Source: Podochytrium sp. JEL0797
Taxonomy: Eukaryota > Chytridiomycota > Chytridiomycetes > Chytridiales > Chytriomycetaceae
Assembly (NCBI GenBank): GCA_027596195.1
Contig: JADGJG010000295.1
Location: forward strand, 1-25,138
Direction: 5' to 3'
DNA: 25,138 nucleotides
In this document: positions 16,034-25,138 of the stretch, one piece after another
Layout of the letters: every line of letters begins with the position of its first letter
Position numbering within the stretch: the first letter of the stretch is position 1
Notes under the pieces: model-generated
Database searches by the model: none
Told to the model about the DNA's origin: nothing
What the model saw: only the letters and a program-made list of their open reading frames with translations
Translations under genes and position numbers: made by a program

Positions 16034-18923
16034 TCATTTACATCCCTTCGGCACCCTCCACCCCTCCACCCCCCCATCCTTGGCCCCAACACCCAACCCA
16101 CGTTTCGCAAACCCAGTCCACAACAAACACTTGTTCTTGCCCCCCGTCAAGATTTCATCCGCCTCCAAAATCGCATCCCGCGCGTCCACAAAGGAGGGGT
16201 TGCAGGGTTGCAGCTTTAGTCCGTCTACAACGAGTTGCATTGCGAGAACGTTGCCTCCCATTGGGTATGGGTTGAGGACACGGGTGGAGGGGGAGGGGAA
16301 GGTGATTGTGGAGGAGGTGCGGGTACGTGTGCGGCCGGTACGGAACTCGGTGTATGTGGTGCTGGACATAAACTCCTCCGCGCTCGCGCGTGTCATGGGC
16401 GTGTCGAACCAATCCGCGTTGAATCTTTTTGTGAAAACAACGGGCGGGTCAGCACGCATTCGACTTGCACCAAACTTTGAAACCAAAAGCGAAACTCACC
16501 CATGCGCGTCAACGAGGTTCCAATACACTTCATACAAAATCTCAGCCCACACTTCCCCCTTCGCGTGAACGCCCCAGTACCCTGGTTTGCTGACATACGA
16601 GTACGTAGACGGGTTCGTTTCGTTGTTGGTAGAGTACTTGAATTTCCGGATCCCGGACCCGCCGTTCGCGTACTCGCCCATCCCGACTTCGAATTCGCGG
16701 GTAGTGGTGGGTGTCATGCGCGTGATGGTAGCAAAGTAGTCGCCCCAGCCTTCGCCCATGCCGCCTGATTCGCCAAAGCCGAGGCATCCGCTGTTTTGGG
16801 GGCCGCCTGTGAGGCGGGTGGAGATGCCGTGGGCGTATTCGTGCATGATGATTCCGCCTTCAAAGTCTGGAGAGAGAGAAAAAAGGGAAAGGTTTTAGGA
16901 CAATTTCGCAAATAGAACGAATAAAAAAATGGGCTTACCGCCGTCTCTCCATGGATCAGTTACATCCCACACATACATTCTCATTCTTCCATGCGCACCA
17001 TCCGGTGGTGTCGCAAAGTTTGCATTATTATGTCCAGATCCGTCTTGCGCGTTCGCAATCACAGCATCCCCGCCAACTCCACCGCGTCCCAAATTCCCGT
17101 CTTGGAAGTTCCCGGCGGCTTCCGTGAACCCATACACGTAAAAGAGATCGTGGATTGCATTGTTCCAGTAAAAGAGGTTGATGACGGCAGCGTCCGTGTA
17201 CGTTTCGGGGTCTAGTGTGAGGTCCGCAGGTGCGTCAAAGTATAACTTGGATGTTCCGTCTGGGCGCTTTTTGGTGAGCCAGTCGTTGTATCCTCCGTCT
17301 GTTTTGTTTTTGTTTAGAATCGCACGGAATTTAAGGGACTTTGCAGAAACAGAAATTTACTCACCGAGGTTCTCTTGCGCGAAAACATTGTTGCCCTTCG
17401 TGTCAGTAAAGTTTCCTTTTGAGCAAGCTGCCTTGCCGCCGCTGCACCAGTGCCAGCCGTTGGGAGAGGCCATCATGTTGAGTGGGCCCTTGACGAGTTG
17501 TCTGTCGCCTGCGTTTGCGAAGTAGAAATTGTAAATAATGTGTCTGAAGAGGGATGAAGATTCAACAGACATACCATCAAGAGGGTCATTCGTGCCGAGT
17601 GGGAAAACGTTGTAGATGCCCATGATCGAGCTCGAGCCAGTCGCGTCAGCGGCGGCAGAAATCACATCATGCTGCTTCTTCTTGTCGTGCGCCACCTTCT
17701 TGTCGTTGGTCTTGTGGCCTTGGTGCTTTTGCTTCTGAGCCATCTTGTTGGAAATGCGCTGGAATCCCTCGACCACCTTGTCGGCGACCGCCTTGCCGTG
17801 CACGAGAACGCGCTCAACGACGCGCTCGTACACAACCTCGGAGGCTTCGTCAAAGTAGTTTTCGCTGACCCAGTCGACGAGGCTGAGTGTCTTTTTGGAG
17901 GGAGTGTCGAGGCCTGGGTTTGCGAAACGTGCCGTGTCAGGAACAACAACAAATAACAAAACACGACTCACGGGCATCCACGTGCGCATGGTAGTAGTGG
18001 TTCCCCAAGTCGACTTCGAGGTCCCATACGGGCACAATCTCGTTCTCCTCGGTCAGAAGATACTTGAGTGTGGCGGGCACGGCAATCTCCTCCTGCCTGC
18101 GCGTGTCGCGCACAAACGAGTTGGACACGACGGGAAGGATGATTTCAAAGTCTGGAGCCACACGGTGGGGCCGCTGGCCGGGCATGGTGGGCTGGAAGGG
18201 AGTGTCTGTCTGGTCGCGCTTTGCGAGGGTCTTTTGCGGGTGTGGGTGGGCGGAGGCGCCGGCGTGCGAGGCCGGGTGGATGGCGAGGTCGGCAAAGAGG
18301 GCGTCGAGGGCCTGAAGTGGGGTCAGGAAGGCGTCCGTGGGCGTGTGTTTGGCGCGGTGCTGTTTGGGCTGCTGGGCAAGCATGAACGGGGCCGGGGAGG
18401 GCGAGGTAAAGGCAGAGTGCAGAGACACAATGCGGGACGTGGCAGTGTCGATGTTGGCGGTGGCTACGCAGTTGGAAACCTCGACGCCGTGGATCGTCTG
18501 GACAAGATTGACGTGGGCAATGCCTGTGTGTTCAGAGATGACGACAGAGGACACGGCGACAGTGAGGCCCTGGAGAGAGAGTTAGTAAGGAGTACTAGGG
18601 GTGTGCTAGGTGTGTACTAGGAGTGTGGTAGGAGTGTGCTAGAGTGTGGAGGCACCTAGACACCGTGGACACCAACTCACCTGCAGTTCAAAGAAGGCAG
18701 ACGCAAGGGCCGCGGCAGAAGAGGCAGCGTCCGTGTCCTTTGCCGCGAATGCGCGCGGCGCCGCAAAGTCGTTGAAGGCGGCGAGGGCCGCGGGTGTCTC
18801 TTTCGTGGCTTTGAGCTGCGGACCAAAAGGGCGGCGCGGCGTGTTGGGCGAAGGAGAACCACTCAGGGCAAAGACACATTCGGACACAAGGGCCACAGCT
18901 GCGAGGAGCGTGGCGAGACGCAT
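16034..18923 (-). CDS. Secreted M36 metalloprotease (fungalysin)
   Basis: Seven exons on the minus strand: 18923-18681, 18569-17972, 17913-17575, 17508-17365, 17298-16939, 16866-16500 and 16424-16034; 813 residues. Introns are 58-111 nt with GT-AG ends. Residues 1-20 form a signal peptide. A propeptide with the FTP-type pattern ([20 protein letters not shown]) follows. The catalytic part has [33 protein letters not shown] and the zinc site HEYAH at about 570-574 (His ligands and catalytic Glu), with the third ligand Glu in GMGEGW at about 600, then [16 protein letters not shown] and [10 protein letters not shown] near the end. It is an extracellular, autoprocessed, broad-specificity zinc endopeptidase; fungalysins are expanded in several chytrids. 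Odd points are a Lys/His-rich insert of about 80 residues between SLVDWVSE and YNVFPLG, and a ~40-residue insert in the last exon. All catalytic residues are present, so it should be active. Confidence 0.93.
18594..18652. repeat. Short degenerate repeat in protease intron 1
   Basis: Intron 1 of the fungalysin gene (18570-18680) holds four to five imperfect copies of a TACTAGGAGTGTG-like unit. This is the longest intron of the gene, and repeat growth explains its length. No function is visible. Confidence 0.65.
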
Positions 18924-19083
18924 GAAAGGATTGTTTTTTGTTTCGAGGAGGTTTTTGTTTTTGCGTTTTGGGAAGTGCCGGTGGCGTGAGTGGCACGGGC
19001 CTGGAATGAAATTCCGAATCTTATCGCATTTATTTCCTATTTCCTATCATTTGAATAGTTCAATAAAGTAATTCTAATAATCC

Positions 19084-20088
19084 TCACTTTTTAAACACGG
19101 CTCTAACAATCCCCATCAAAATTCTCCTCCCTTCCAACCTTACGACACCCCGCAACCCGCCATTCACAACCCCCTTCAACCCACCCACCATCCCACGAAC
19201 CGCTCCCTTCACAAACCCATTCACTCCAACCGCCATTCCGCGAACAGCTCCTCGCACCCCAGCACCACCCGCCGCCCGAACCCCGCCACCTACCCCACGC
19301 ACAACACCCGTCTTGACAAGGCTCGATGCGTTTTTCATTAAACCCGTGCGAAATAGACCGAAAAATAAACGGCGGGATGCGAAGCGGGGGGATTGGTGAA
19401 CGAGTTTCCATTTCACGTTTGTGGATTCGGTTGCGGTGGGTGACGATTCGATGCGAGATTGAGTGTACATTTGTATTGCGCGAACGCGTGCCATTTCGAT
19501 GGGAGCTGCACCCAAGATGGAGAGGCTTCCACCTAGTGCTCCCGCCACAGCGGACGTGACCCATGACGGTTTCGATTCGAACCAGGGGTTCGTTTTGAGC
19601 CGGGACATGCAGAAATCTGCAGATGCGTAGTAGAGGGATACGAAAGGTGCTGTTGTGGCTACGAATGTGGGTACGGTTTTGAAGAGGTGGATGGTAGGTT
19701 GGGTCGCGAGAGTGGTGAGTTTGAGACGAAGGGTTGCGCCGGGAGTTTCTTGAAGGGCAATGAAGGGCGCCAAAATAATAGATTCGATGAATACGGCGAG
19801 TGTGCCCGACAAGAAGGGGGTCAGGATCGGGTGTCGCGAAGCGGAGGTTGGAAACAGTTGGGATTCTATAACGGGTTTCGCGAATTCATAGGAAGCCATG
19901 AGAAGCCCTGTAGAGGGGGCGCGAGCGGTTGCAGTGCGCATCATTTGGGGCAATATTGACCCGGATTTGGGTCGCAGCGAGGCCGGAGCTGGTTGTTCGA
20001 GAGGGAAGAGAAGCAGCTCTGTGACGAATCCTGCGGCGGTGCCTGTGACGAAGGTATCGGCAAGGTCTGTGGCTGTGGTGGCAGGCAT
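19084..20088 (-). CDS. Divergent mitochondrial-carrier-like membrane protein
   Basis: Single exon of 334 residues from the ATG at 20088. Three segments recall the repeats of mitochondrial carriers: GTAAGFVTELLLFPLE near residue 15-30, GTLAVFIESIILAPF near 95-109, and VAGALGGSLSILGAAPIEMA near 182-201, where P-I-E-M-A-R is a good P-x-[DE]-x-x-[KR] signature. The first two repeats have degraded signatures, so transport may be altered or the protein may belong to a related membrane family. Carriers exchange metabolites across the inner mitochondrial membrane; the substrate is unknown. The last 80 residues are an unusual Gly/Val/Arg-rich series of hydrophobic repeats (VRGAVRGMAVGVNGFVKGAV and similar), not part of the carrier fold. 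An AATAAA on the coding strand lies about 55 bp after the stop. Confidence 0.58.
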   Translation of the reverse strand: MPATTATDLADTFVTGTAAGFVTELLLFPLEQPAPASLRPKSGSILPQMMRTATARAPSTGLLMASYEFAKPVIESQLFPTSASRHPILTPFLSGTLAVFIESIILAPFIALQETPGATLRLKLTTLATQPTIHLFKTVPTFVATTAPFVSLYYASADFCMSRLKTNPWFESKPSWVTSAVAGALGGSLSILGAAPIEMARVRAIQMYTQSRIESSPTATESTNVKWKLVHQSPRFASRRLFFGLFRTGLMKNASSLVKTGVVRGVGGGVRAAGGAGVRGAVRGMAVGVNGFVKGAVRGMVGGLKGVVNGGLRGVVRLEGRRILMGIVRAVFKK

Positions 20089-20480
20089 TCGTGCGTATCA
20101 GTTTTGAAAAAGAAAGGAAGCCGGAGCATGGCCGGAGCAGTGGCGTCCCAAATGGCTTTGTGAGTCATGCCACGGGACTCCCGATTTTGAACCGCACGTG
20201 GATGAGAGACGATCGGCATGAGATGATGCGCAATATTGTGGAAGGCGATGGATTCCAGCAACAAATCGGACAAGGAATCGCCAGTTTCGCCTTCATTTTT
20301 TAGACGCGGACGGCGGGTTCGATTCGAGCGAGATTCCGCGAGTGACGGGTGCTTAGGCTGTAAATTTGATTCATGCACGGATTACTGTGATTGGCGAGTG
20401 TGAAAGGAGGCGGTGGAGCGGTTTGTTTTGATGCCCGTTCTTTATTGAAAAATTTGCACCTTTCGGACAGAAGCGCAGAA
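20089..20480. other. Divergent intergenic region between carrier-like gene and small plus-strand gene
   Basis: Nearly 400 bp with no supported gene. It should hold both promoters. No TATA box is clear; a TTCTTTATTG block lies 45 bp before the plus-strand start. A GGTTCGATTCG-like string at 20315 resembles a tRNA T-loop, but no cloverleaf can be built around it. Confidence 0.45.
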
Positions 20481-21043
20481 ATGAGCAACAACGTGATTTC
20501 GCTCGACAGCGACGACGATCTCTTGATCGACACCTCGCAGTACTACCTCGGACGCCCCGAGTCTGTCACCAAGAAGACGCCGTCGGCGCGCCCAGCTGCC
20601 CCAACGATCACGGCCCCGAAACGCAGCCACGAGGTGGCGGTTGCTGCCGAGGCGGCGGTTGCACGGCCAAAGAAGAAGAAGAAGCAGAATTGGCATACGT
20701 TGTTGTGGGTACCCCACAATGGGTTGAAGCAGGGGCAGGTACTGTATTTTTTATTAAATGATCCGGCGTGATTGAAGCGGGTCCTGATCTTGCTCTATAC
20801 CAAAGCGCAATACATGGCCGTCTTTGAAAGTGATTGGCGTCTTTCCGTCGAAAGAAGCAGCTCAAGCGAAAAAAGACGAACTCATCAAGAGTGACAACGC
20901 GTATGGAAATGGCGATATCTGTGTGGTAAGAAATGGCATATTCTTTATAGCTGTTGCTTAATTCGTTTCTATTGCAGGGTGATTCGTGGAGCGATGAAAT
21001 CGACCTTGTGATTAAGCCTTGCCAAATTTTTGAAGATGAATGA
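20481..21043 (+). CDS. Small three-exon protein with SUMO-interaction-like motif
   Basis: Exons 20481-20738, 20806-20925 and 20978-21043, all phase 0, with introns of 67 and 52 nt; 147 residues. The N-terminus reads MSNNVISLDSDDDLLID: a hydrophobic VISL followed by acidic and Ser residues, the classic form of a SUMO-interacting motif. A KKKKK nuclear-type patch follows at about 69-75. The C-terminal ~70 residues form a compact conserved-looking domain (WHTLLWVPHNGLKQGQ, then WPSLKVIGVFPSKEAAQAKK, YGNGDICVGDSWSDEIDLVI) that I do not recognise. The exon-2 acceptor (ACCAAAG at 20799-20805) was chosen because it keeps the frame and avoids a TGA; it is not a strong site. The stop TGA overlaps an AATAAA. 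A nuclear protein tied to SUMO signalling is a possibility, not a demonstrated role. Confidence 0.65.
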
Positions 21044-21048
21044 ATAAA
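21043..21048 (+). promoter_or_regulatory. AATAAA poly(A) signal overlapping the stop codon
   Basis: TGAATAAA: the final A of the stop codon is the first A of an AATAAA hexamer. The next gene starts only about 130 bp on, so transcription units here are tightly packed. Confidence 0.45.
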
Positions 21049-21174
21049 TGAATGAAGAACTTTTTCTTCATTGAAACCACAAAGGGGGGGTCTTTCTGCT
21101 CTCCGTCTTTCTATACTCAGTTTATTGATTCAGCTCTTTCCCGCGCCACCGACAATTTTGACATTGAATCGCAC

Positions 21175-22821
21175 ATGGCCCCAATCGGATTGACGGACTT
21201 GCCGTTCTTGGCCATTGCGCCCATCCTCATCTACATTCAAAATCCAAGCCAACTCTTCCTCGCAAACAGGGCCTTGCATTGTCTTGGCAAAAGCGTGTCG
21301 ATTCGTACGTTTTGGATTCACAGACACTTTCAAAGTGTCACCGCGAGCCTCGAAGATGTACTCTCGCCGGAAGCTTCCCATGGTATTCTTAGCAGCAGTT
21401 CAAGTAACAGTTTGACGTCCAGTATTGATGCGTATCCGCTCAGTCTGTTGAATAATGAGACAGTGTGTTTGAAACTCATGCAGTCCTTTTTGAACTTTGG
21501 ACGCAAAGATTTGTGGGATCTCATGGCGGTTATCGCGGCGCGGTGGGGCCATTTCGAAGTTCTTTCTACAATGTTGTTGCGCGTTGAACCAAAGTTGGAA
21601 TCGGATTTGATTCTCCAGAAAGCCGTGGAGGTACAAAAATCTTATCTCCCCTTGTTTCAACAATAATTGTCATTAAATCATGTATTCTTGATCATCCAGA
21701 CATCAATCGCGTTTGCACAAATCGAGTTCATGACACGTCTCCTGGCCGCGTCGAATCGAGACTTCAAAGTCCCTGTTTATCTCAAACACGCCATTCAAAT
21801 GGACCGACCCAAATCCGTCGCTCACCTCCTCGCCATCCATCGCGAAATAACACCCTACAACAGCACTCACATCAAAACGTTTCTTCAAGACGCGGTGATT
21901 GGGGCTAAATTCAAAAGTCTCACGGTTCTGTTGAACGATGTGAGCCTTCTTGACCATGAGTCTTGGTTGCACTTGGTCACGCTTGCGGCGGCGGGGGGGT
22001 CGCATCAAATGATTTCAACGGTTTTGAAGACGGGGGCGATGTTGAATCCTGGGGTTTATCTTGGCACGGAGGCGGAGAGTTTTGAAATGCAAGGGTGGAA
22101 GATTGCGATGGATGCGGCGATTTTGAAGGGGAAAGTTGATATGGTGGAGTATTTGATGAATATTTCGATCGAGTTGGGGACCGTGAATGTGAGGGGGTTG
22201 ATTCGACATCATGTGGGGCTTGCGGTGAGGGAGGGGCAGACGGCAATTTTGTGGATTTTGCTGGATTCGCCGCAGAGTATTACGATGAGTTCGACGGTGG
22301 GGTTGGCGCAGAGTGTTTTGGAGTATTATGCGGCGTGTTATGAGGCGGATGCGGGGTTGGTTTTGGATAAGGAGGCTGTCAAAAACATTCGTGGGCGCGA
22401 TACGAAGGGAGTATTGCCTGTCTTGCGGGGGCTTATTGCGCATCGGAAGGCGACCTTGTCCAAATCGGTCGGGAGGAGCTTGTTGCTTATGGCTGCGACT
22501 TGGAACCTTCCCGCCAGTTTCGCGTTTTTGGAGGACCATGGCGCGTGTCTTGGGGATGCGGTTGAGCCGATCTTGGAGTGTCTTTTGAGGATTGTGAGGG
22601 CTCCGAATCAGTTTGAGGCGCCGGCGGCGGGGTTGGTGATGAGGTTGTTGAATCATGAGGCGACTAAGGAGAGGTTGTTTCAGTATAAGGATGGGTTGTT
22701 GTTGCGGACTATTGCGTTGAAACATCCATGTTGTAGGACGGCGAAGCAGTTGTGGGATGTTGGGATTCAAAAGACGCCGTTTCGGTTGTGTTCGGATATT
22801 CTTGAAAGGTTTCCGAGGTAA
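21175..22821 (+). CDS. F-box-like / ankyrin-like repeat protein
   Basis: Two exons, 21175-21630 and 21700-22821, intron 69 nt, phase 0; 525 residues. The start at 21175 is preferred because the F-box-like segment begins there (LTDLPFLAIAPILIYIQNPS, then LFLANRALHCLG); an in-frame ATG at 21052 lies just 8 bp after the upstream stop and would add 41 residues. The rest is a series of helix pairs of ankyrin type (LWDLMAVIAARWGHFEVLST, LVTLAAAGGSHQMISTVLKT, MDAAILKGKVDMVEYLMNIS, VGLAVREGQTAILWILLDS), mostly without the canonical beta-turn residues. F-box plus ankyrin-like proteins are typical substrate receptors of SCF ubiquitin ligases and are numerous in some chytrids and other fungi. Coding-strand skew flips sharply near 21985. 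The substrate is unknown. Confidence 0.66.
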
Positions 22822-22933
22822 CACTATTTCATTTCTAGTTTCCTTTTTGTATGATATTAAGTTTATTATTATCTCATTGGTATTTAGATGCGATGAATTT
22901 CTTTTCAGTTCAAAATAATAAATGCAATAACTT

Positions 22934-23828
22934 TTACTCCCCAGAAAGCTCCTCAAGAGTCTTTCCCTTCAACTTCGTTTCAGGCAACAGGAATGTGGCC
23001 AACAATCCCGTAAACATAATCAGAGAACGTTACCATCACGGGGACTGTGTTGGACTTGAAATATGGGCCGACCGCCTGAATGTCAATAATCGCGCCCGCC
23101 TTTCCAGCGGCAGCAGACATTCTGTGGCATGTTGCCTTGAGCTTTGTGGGGATGACTTCTCCGGGGATGACAAAAGTGGTGGTGTTGGGTCCGAACTGGA
23201 AGAAAAAGTTGGCGATTGTGTATACAACAAGGAAAGGAACTTGGTTTTTGGAAATGGTGTCCCAGGTGGCAGCAAGAACGGCAAGACAAATCGTGATGAT
23301 GGCAAACCCCATGAACTGGATCGGCTTGCGACCCATCTTCTAAATCAGTAACACGGTGAACCAATACCCTGGGACAGTTCCAGCACGCGCAATGATGATG
23401 TTTCCGACAGAGACTTGGTAGAATGATTCCCAAATGTCAACGGGGGGCATGAGGTGTTCGACTGTCGTGATTCCTGGAGAGTTGGTCAGGTTGACGTAGA
23501 CTTTCGAAGGGCTGGTGAAGTTGATGGGGGGGGGAACGGTGGATTGGTTCAATGCGAGGCCGTACCAAGCCACGTCGAGTGCGAACCAGCAGTAGGTTGT
23601 TTCGATGAGAATCTTCATGTTTTTCCATTGCTAAAGTGGGCCTTCCATTTAGCGAGTTTGTTTGATTTGGGCTTGGTTTCGGCAAGACTGGGATGGAGGA
23701 GGTGACGGGGAAGGTGGAAGTTTCGTCAGTGGTTTGGTTGCCCATTGCGCGTTCGAGGTCTTTGGAAGCTTGGGCGGCGTCTCCGACAATATAGCGGAGA
23801 ATGGATATGAGTAGGAAACTTGAGGACT
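22934..23828 (-). pseudogene. PHO84: PHO84-type phosphate:proton symporter pseudogene, C-terminal half only
   Basis: Reading downwards from 23828 the frames give RYIVGDAAQASKDLERAM, LAKWKAHFS, WKNMKILIETTYCWFALDVA, GRKPIQFMGF, FFQFGPNTTTFVIPGE, AAAGKAGAII and finally LLATFLLPETK with KGKTLEELSGE before TAA at 22934-22936. This is the order of the second half of PHO84-like MFS phosphate transporters. The frame is broken at least four times: shifts near 23676 and 23630, an in-frame TAG at 23340-23342 where the family has Asp in a LIDKIGRKP-like motif, and a shift near 23028. The N-terminal six helices are missing upstream. Introns do not explain the breaks because homology continues directly across them. 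It is a 5'-truncated relic of a major facilitator gene. Confidence 0.88.
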
Positions 23829-24311
23829 AAAGCAAATTGATCGATTCTTTGAAATTCGTGATGTTTCTTCAAGCAACGCATTTCTCAGACATTAAATACG
23901 AACGAGAAATATTTCAGTATATTTGGCCGATTTAACGAATTTGCGCGACGTCATTTGGTTCTTTTGATCGCGTGATTTGCAGTTGGTGTGATTCGCACGC
24001 GCGCCATGTGGTTGTGATCGAGATAGGATCTGCTCGTGTCCAACATTGTGTACAGGCCCCGCTCCGATCTGTCGCCGTGTGCGCTGATAGTTAACGAATA
24101 TGTTGTAAGCTCTGACGTACACACCTCGAAGTCAATCTGTTGCCCGTGTCTCCAAACATGATAAATAGGTGGATCTGTGTCGCGTTTCTTGAGCTGGCGC
24201 AGCTGAAATCCCCAATGGCAATGTAACTGGATTACTGGAAGGAAAAGGTGTTTTCTCCGTCACCCCCCAACTTTTTATTCTCTCACTCAAGAAGGCTAAA
24301 GGCCTTTTTTC
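23829..24311. other. Intergenic region, nothing recognised
   Basis: About 480 bp without a supported gene on either strand. It is AT-rich in parts (23880-23940) and has no repeat, tRNA or intact domain that I can identify. It may contain the lost or rearranged 5' part of the PHO84 relic, but no similarity remains visible. AAGGCCTTTTTT lies just past the stop of the coiled-coil gene. Confidence 0.4.
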
Positions 24312-25138
24312 TCACTTCAAGCGCTTCAACAACTCTTGGAAGTAGTTAGGAGGCAACTTTTCCGTGATGTACTTGACCATCCACTGGCCAACCCTGTAAG
24401 CGGAACAACCCAGCTGGACATCTTCTTTGAAGTGCGCGTTGTAAAACGCAAGTAGTTGGGGAGAGACAAGGCATTTGGCGGATTCGGGGCCCTCTTTTTG
24501 CTTGATATATTCCTGGAGATCCTTGGCCAAAATAAACCACTCCTTCTTCGCGGCGGATTTCTTTCTGATCAATCTGATCAGGCTGTTGCTGACTACATCG
24601 TATTCGGCCTCGCCTGCCGAGCAGCGTTGTCTTTTGGACTTTCTTCCGGTTTCCTCCGTCTCGCGATTTCCTATTTTCATTTTTCGAGTGAGATTGGAAC
24701 CCTACTGGGTGTTCAAAACATACCGGAACCGCTCGACGACTCCCCTCCGGCGCAAAGTCCGAGTGGGTCGGGAAGGTCGCGATAATTTGACTGAGCAAAA
24801 TCCAACAACTTGTTCAACGTATACTGATCCATCAGCTTGATGTAGTTTTCGACCATCTTTAGCTGTCCATCTTGAATGGTTGCTTTTTTTTCCAGGGCAG
24901 TGACAGTTTCCGAAAGAATCTGCACGCGTTCTGCAAGACTTTGCTTATCGACCTTGAGACTTTCAATGATCTAAACCGCAAGCAAATGGAATAAATGTCT
25001 GATCTAACTATTGGGCGGAGATTAACCTGCTGGTCTGACTGCGTGCTCATAGTCGAGAGAATCTGACAATATTTCTGCAAATTTCGATGTCGATTTTCTT
25101 CTCCAAACCCGAAATGATGCGAATATTTTTCTGCCTTT
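24312..25138 (-). CDS. Coiled-coil protein of unknown function, 5' part outside the window
   Basis: Exons on the minus strand: 25137-25027 (partial), 24970-24724 and 24670-24312, with introns of 56 nt (GTTAAT...TAG) and 53 nt (GTATGT...TAG); 238 residues are visible. Residues from about 20 to 75 form a coiled coil with heptads (IIESLKVDKQSLAERVQILS, VTALEKK). A linker with Gly/Ser and basic residues (GRKSKRQR, a likely nuclear signal) leads to a C-terminal domain of about 95 residues with helices and aromatic residues (LIRLIRKKSAAKKEWFILAK, LLAFYNAHF, YRVGQWMVKYITEKLP, YFQELLKRLK). I do not recognise this domain, and it is not the REW or W-IP module of genes A-E. The 24671-24672 acceptor was chosen because it restores the frame; AG sites nearer the donor would make an intron of only about 20 nt. 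Confidence 0.62.

Noticed and set aside
17895..18620. Long plus-strand open frame of 241 codons opposite fungalysin exon 2
   Set aside because: The minus strand has the signal peptide, propeptide and catalytic motifs with matching introns; the plus frame is Gly/Val-rich antisense shadow.
20305..20345. GGTTCGATTCG string resembling a tRNA T-loop
   Set aside because: No acceptor stem, D-arm or anticodon arm can be paired at the right distances on either strand.
22015..22956. Minus-strand open frame of 313 codons opposite the ankyrin-like gene
   Set aside because: It is produced by the G-rich, stop-poor coding strand; the product is Arg/His/Pro/Gln-rich without domains, while the plus frame has regular helix repeats.

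Overview
The window looks like nuclear DNA of an intron-rich fungus. It has many short GT-AG introns (about 50-110 nt), a U6 snRNA gene, a likely Mediator subunit, a secreted M36 fungalysin, a decayed PHO84-type phosphate transporter, an F-box/ankyrin-like gene and a PLAC8 gene. Expanded fungalysins and ankyrin/F-box genes make an early-diverging (chytrid-like) fungus a reasonable guess, but this is inference and no species can be named from the sequence.

Layout. 1-656: 3' part of a dual-specificity phosphatase. 857-2062: PLAC8 protein with a His-rich tract. 2063-3149: no gene seen. 3150-3272: U6 snRNA. 3485-4253 (-): MED11-like subunit, divergent from gene A with only 35 bp between start codons. 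4289-13784 (+): a tandem cluster of three related genes, called here A, B and C, with three decayed relatives (psiC, psiA, psiB) between B and C. 13908-14978 (-): seven-finger C2H2 protein (D). 15171-15944 (-): small protein (E) ending in the same C-terminal module as A, B and C. 16034-18923 (-): seven-exon M36 metalloprotease. 19084-20088 (-): mitochondrial-carrier-like protein. 20481-21043 (+): small three-exon protein with a SUMO-interaction-like motif. 21175-22821 (+): F-box/ankyrin-like protein. 22934-23828 (-): broken PHO84-like pseudogene. 24312-25138 (-): 3' part of a coiled-coil gene.

The most interesting part is the A-B-C cluster with E. I could not match it to a family I know. The proteins combine an N-terminal coiled coil and Ser/acidic linkers; one to three copies of a ~65-residue module that opens with Trp and ends with an Ile/Val-Pro and an FL-type helix; an alternating pair of unusual zinc fingers (C-x4-C-x14/15-H-x4-H, then C-x2-C-x12/13-H-x3/4-C), three pairs in A, two in B and none in C; and a C-terminal ~85-residue module ending in Arg-Glu-Trp. 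Introns inside the family are phase 1 and most fall at the same places, so a finger-pair exon can be duplicated without breaking the frame. The order A-B-psiC-psiA-psiB-C reads as a tandem duplication of a three-gene cassette followed by complementary loss, leaving one intact copy of each gene. Their composition suggests nuclear, DNA- or chromatin-associated proteins; that role is inferred.

At a larger scale, many genes switch GC skew along the coding strand, with C-rich 5' parts and G-rich 3' parts, and the change is sharp in several long exons.
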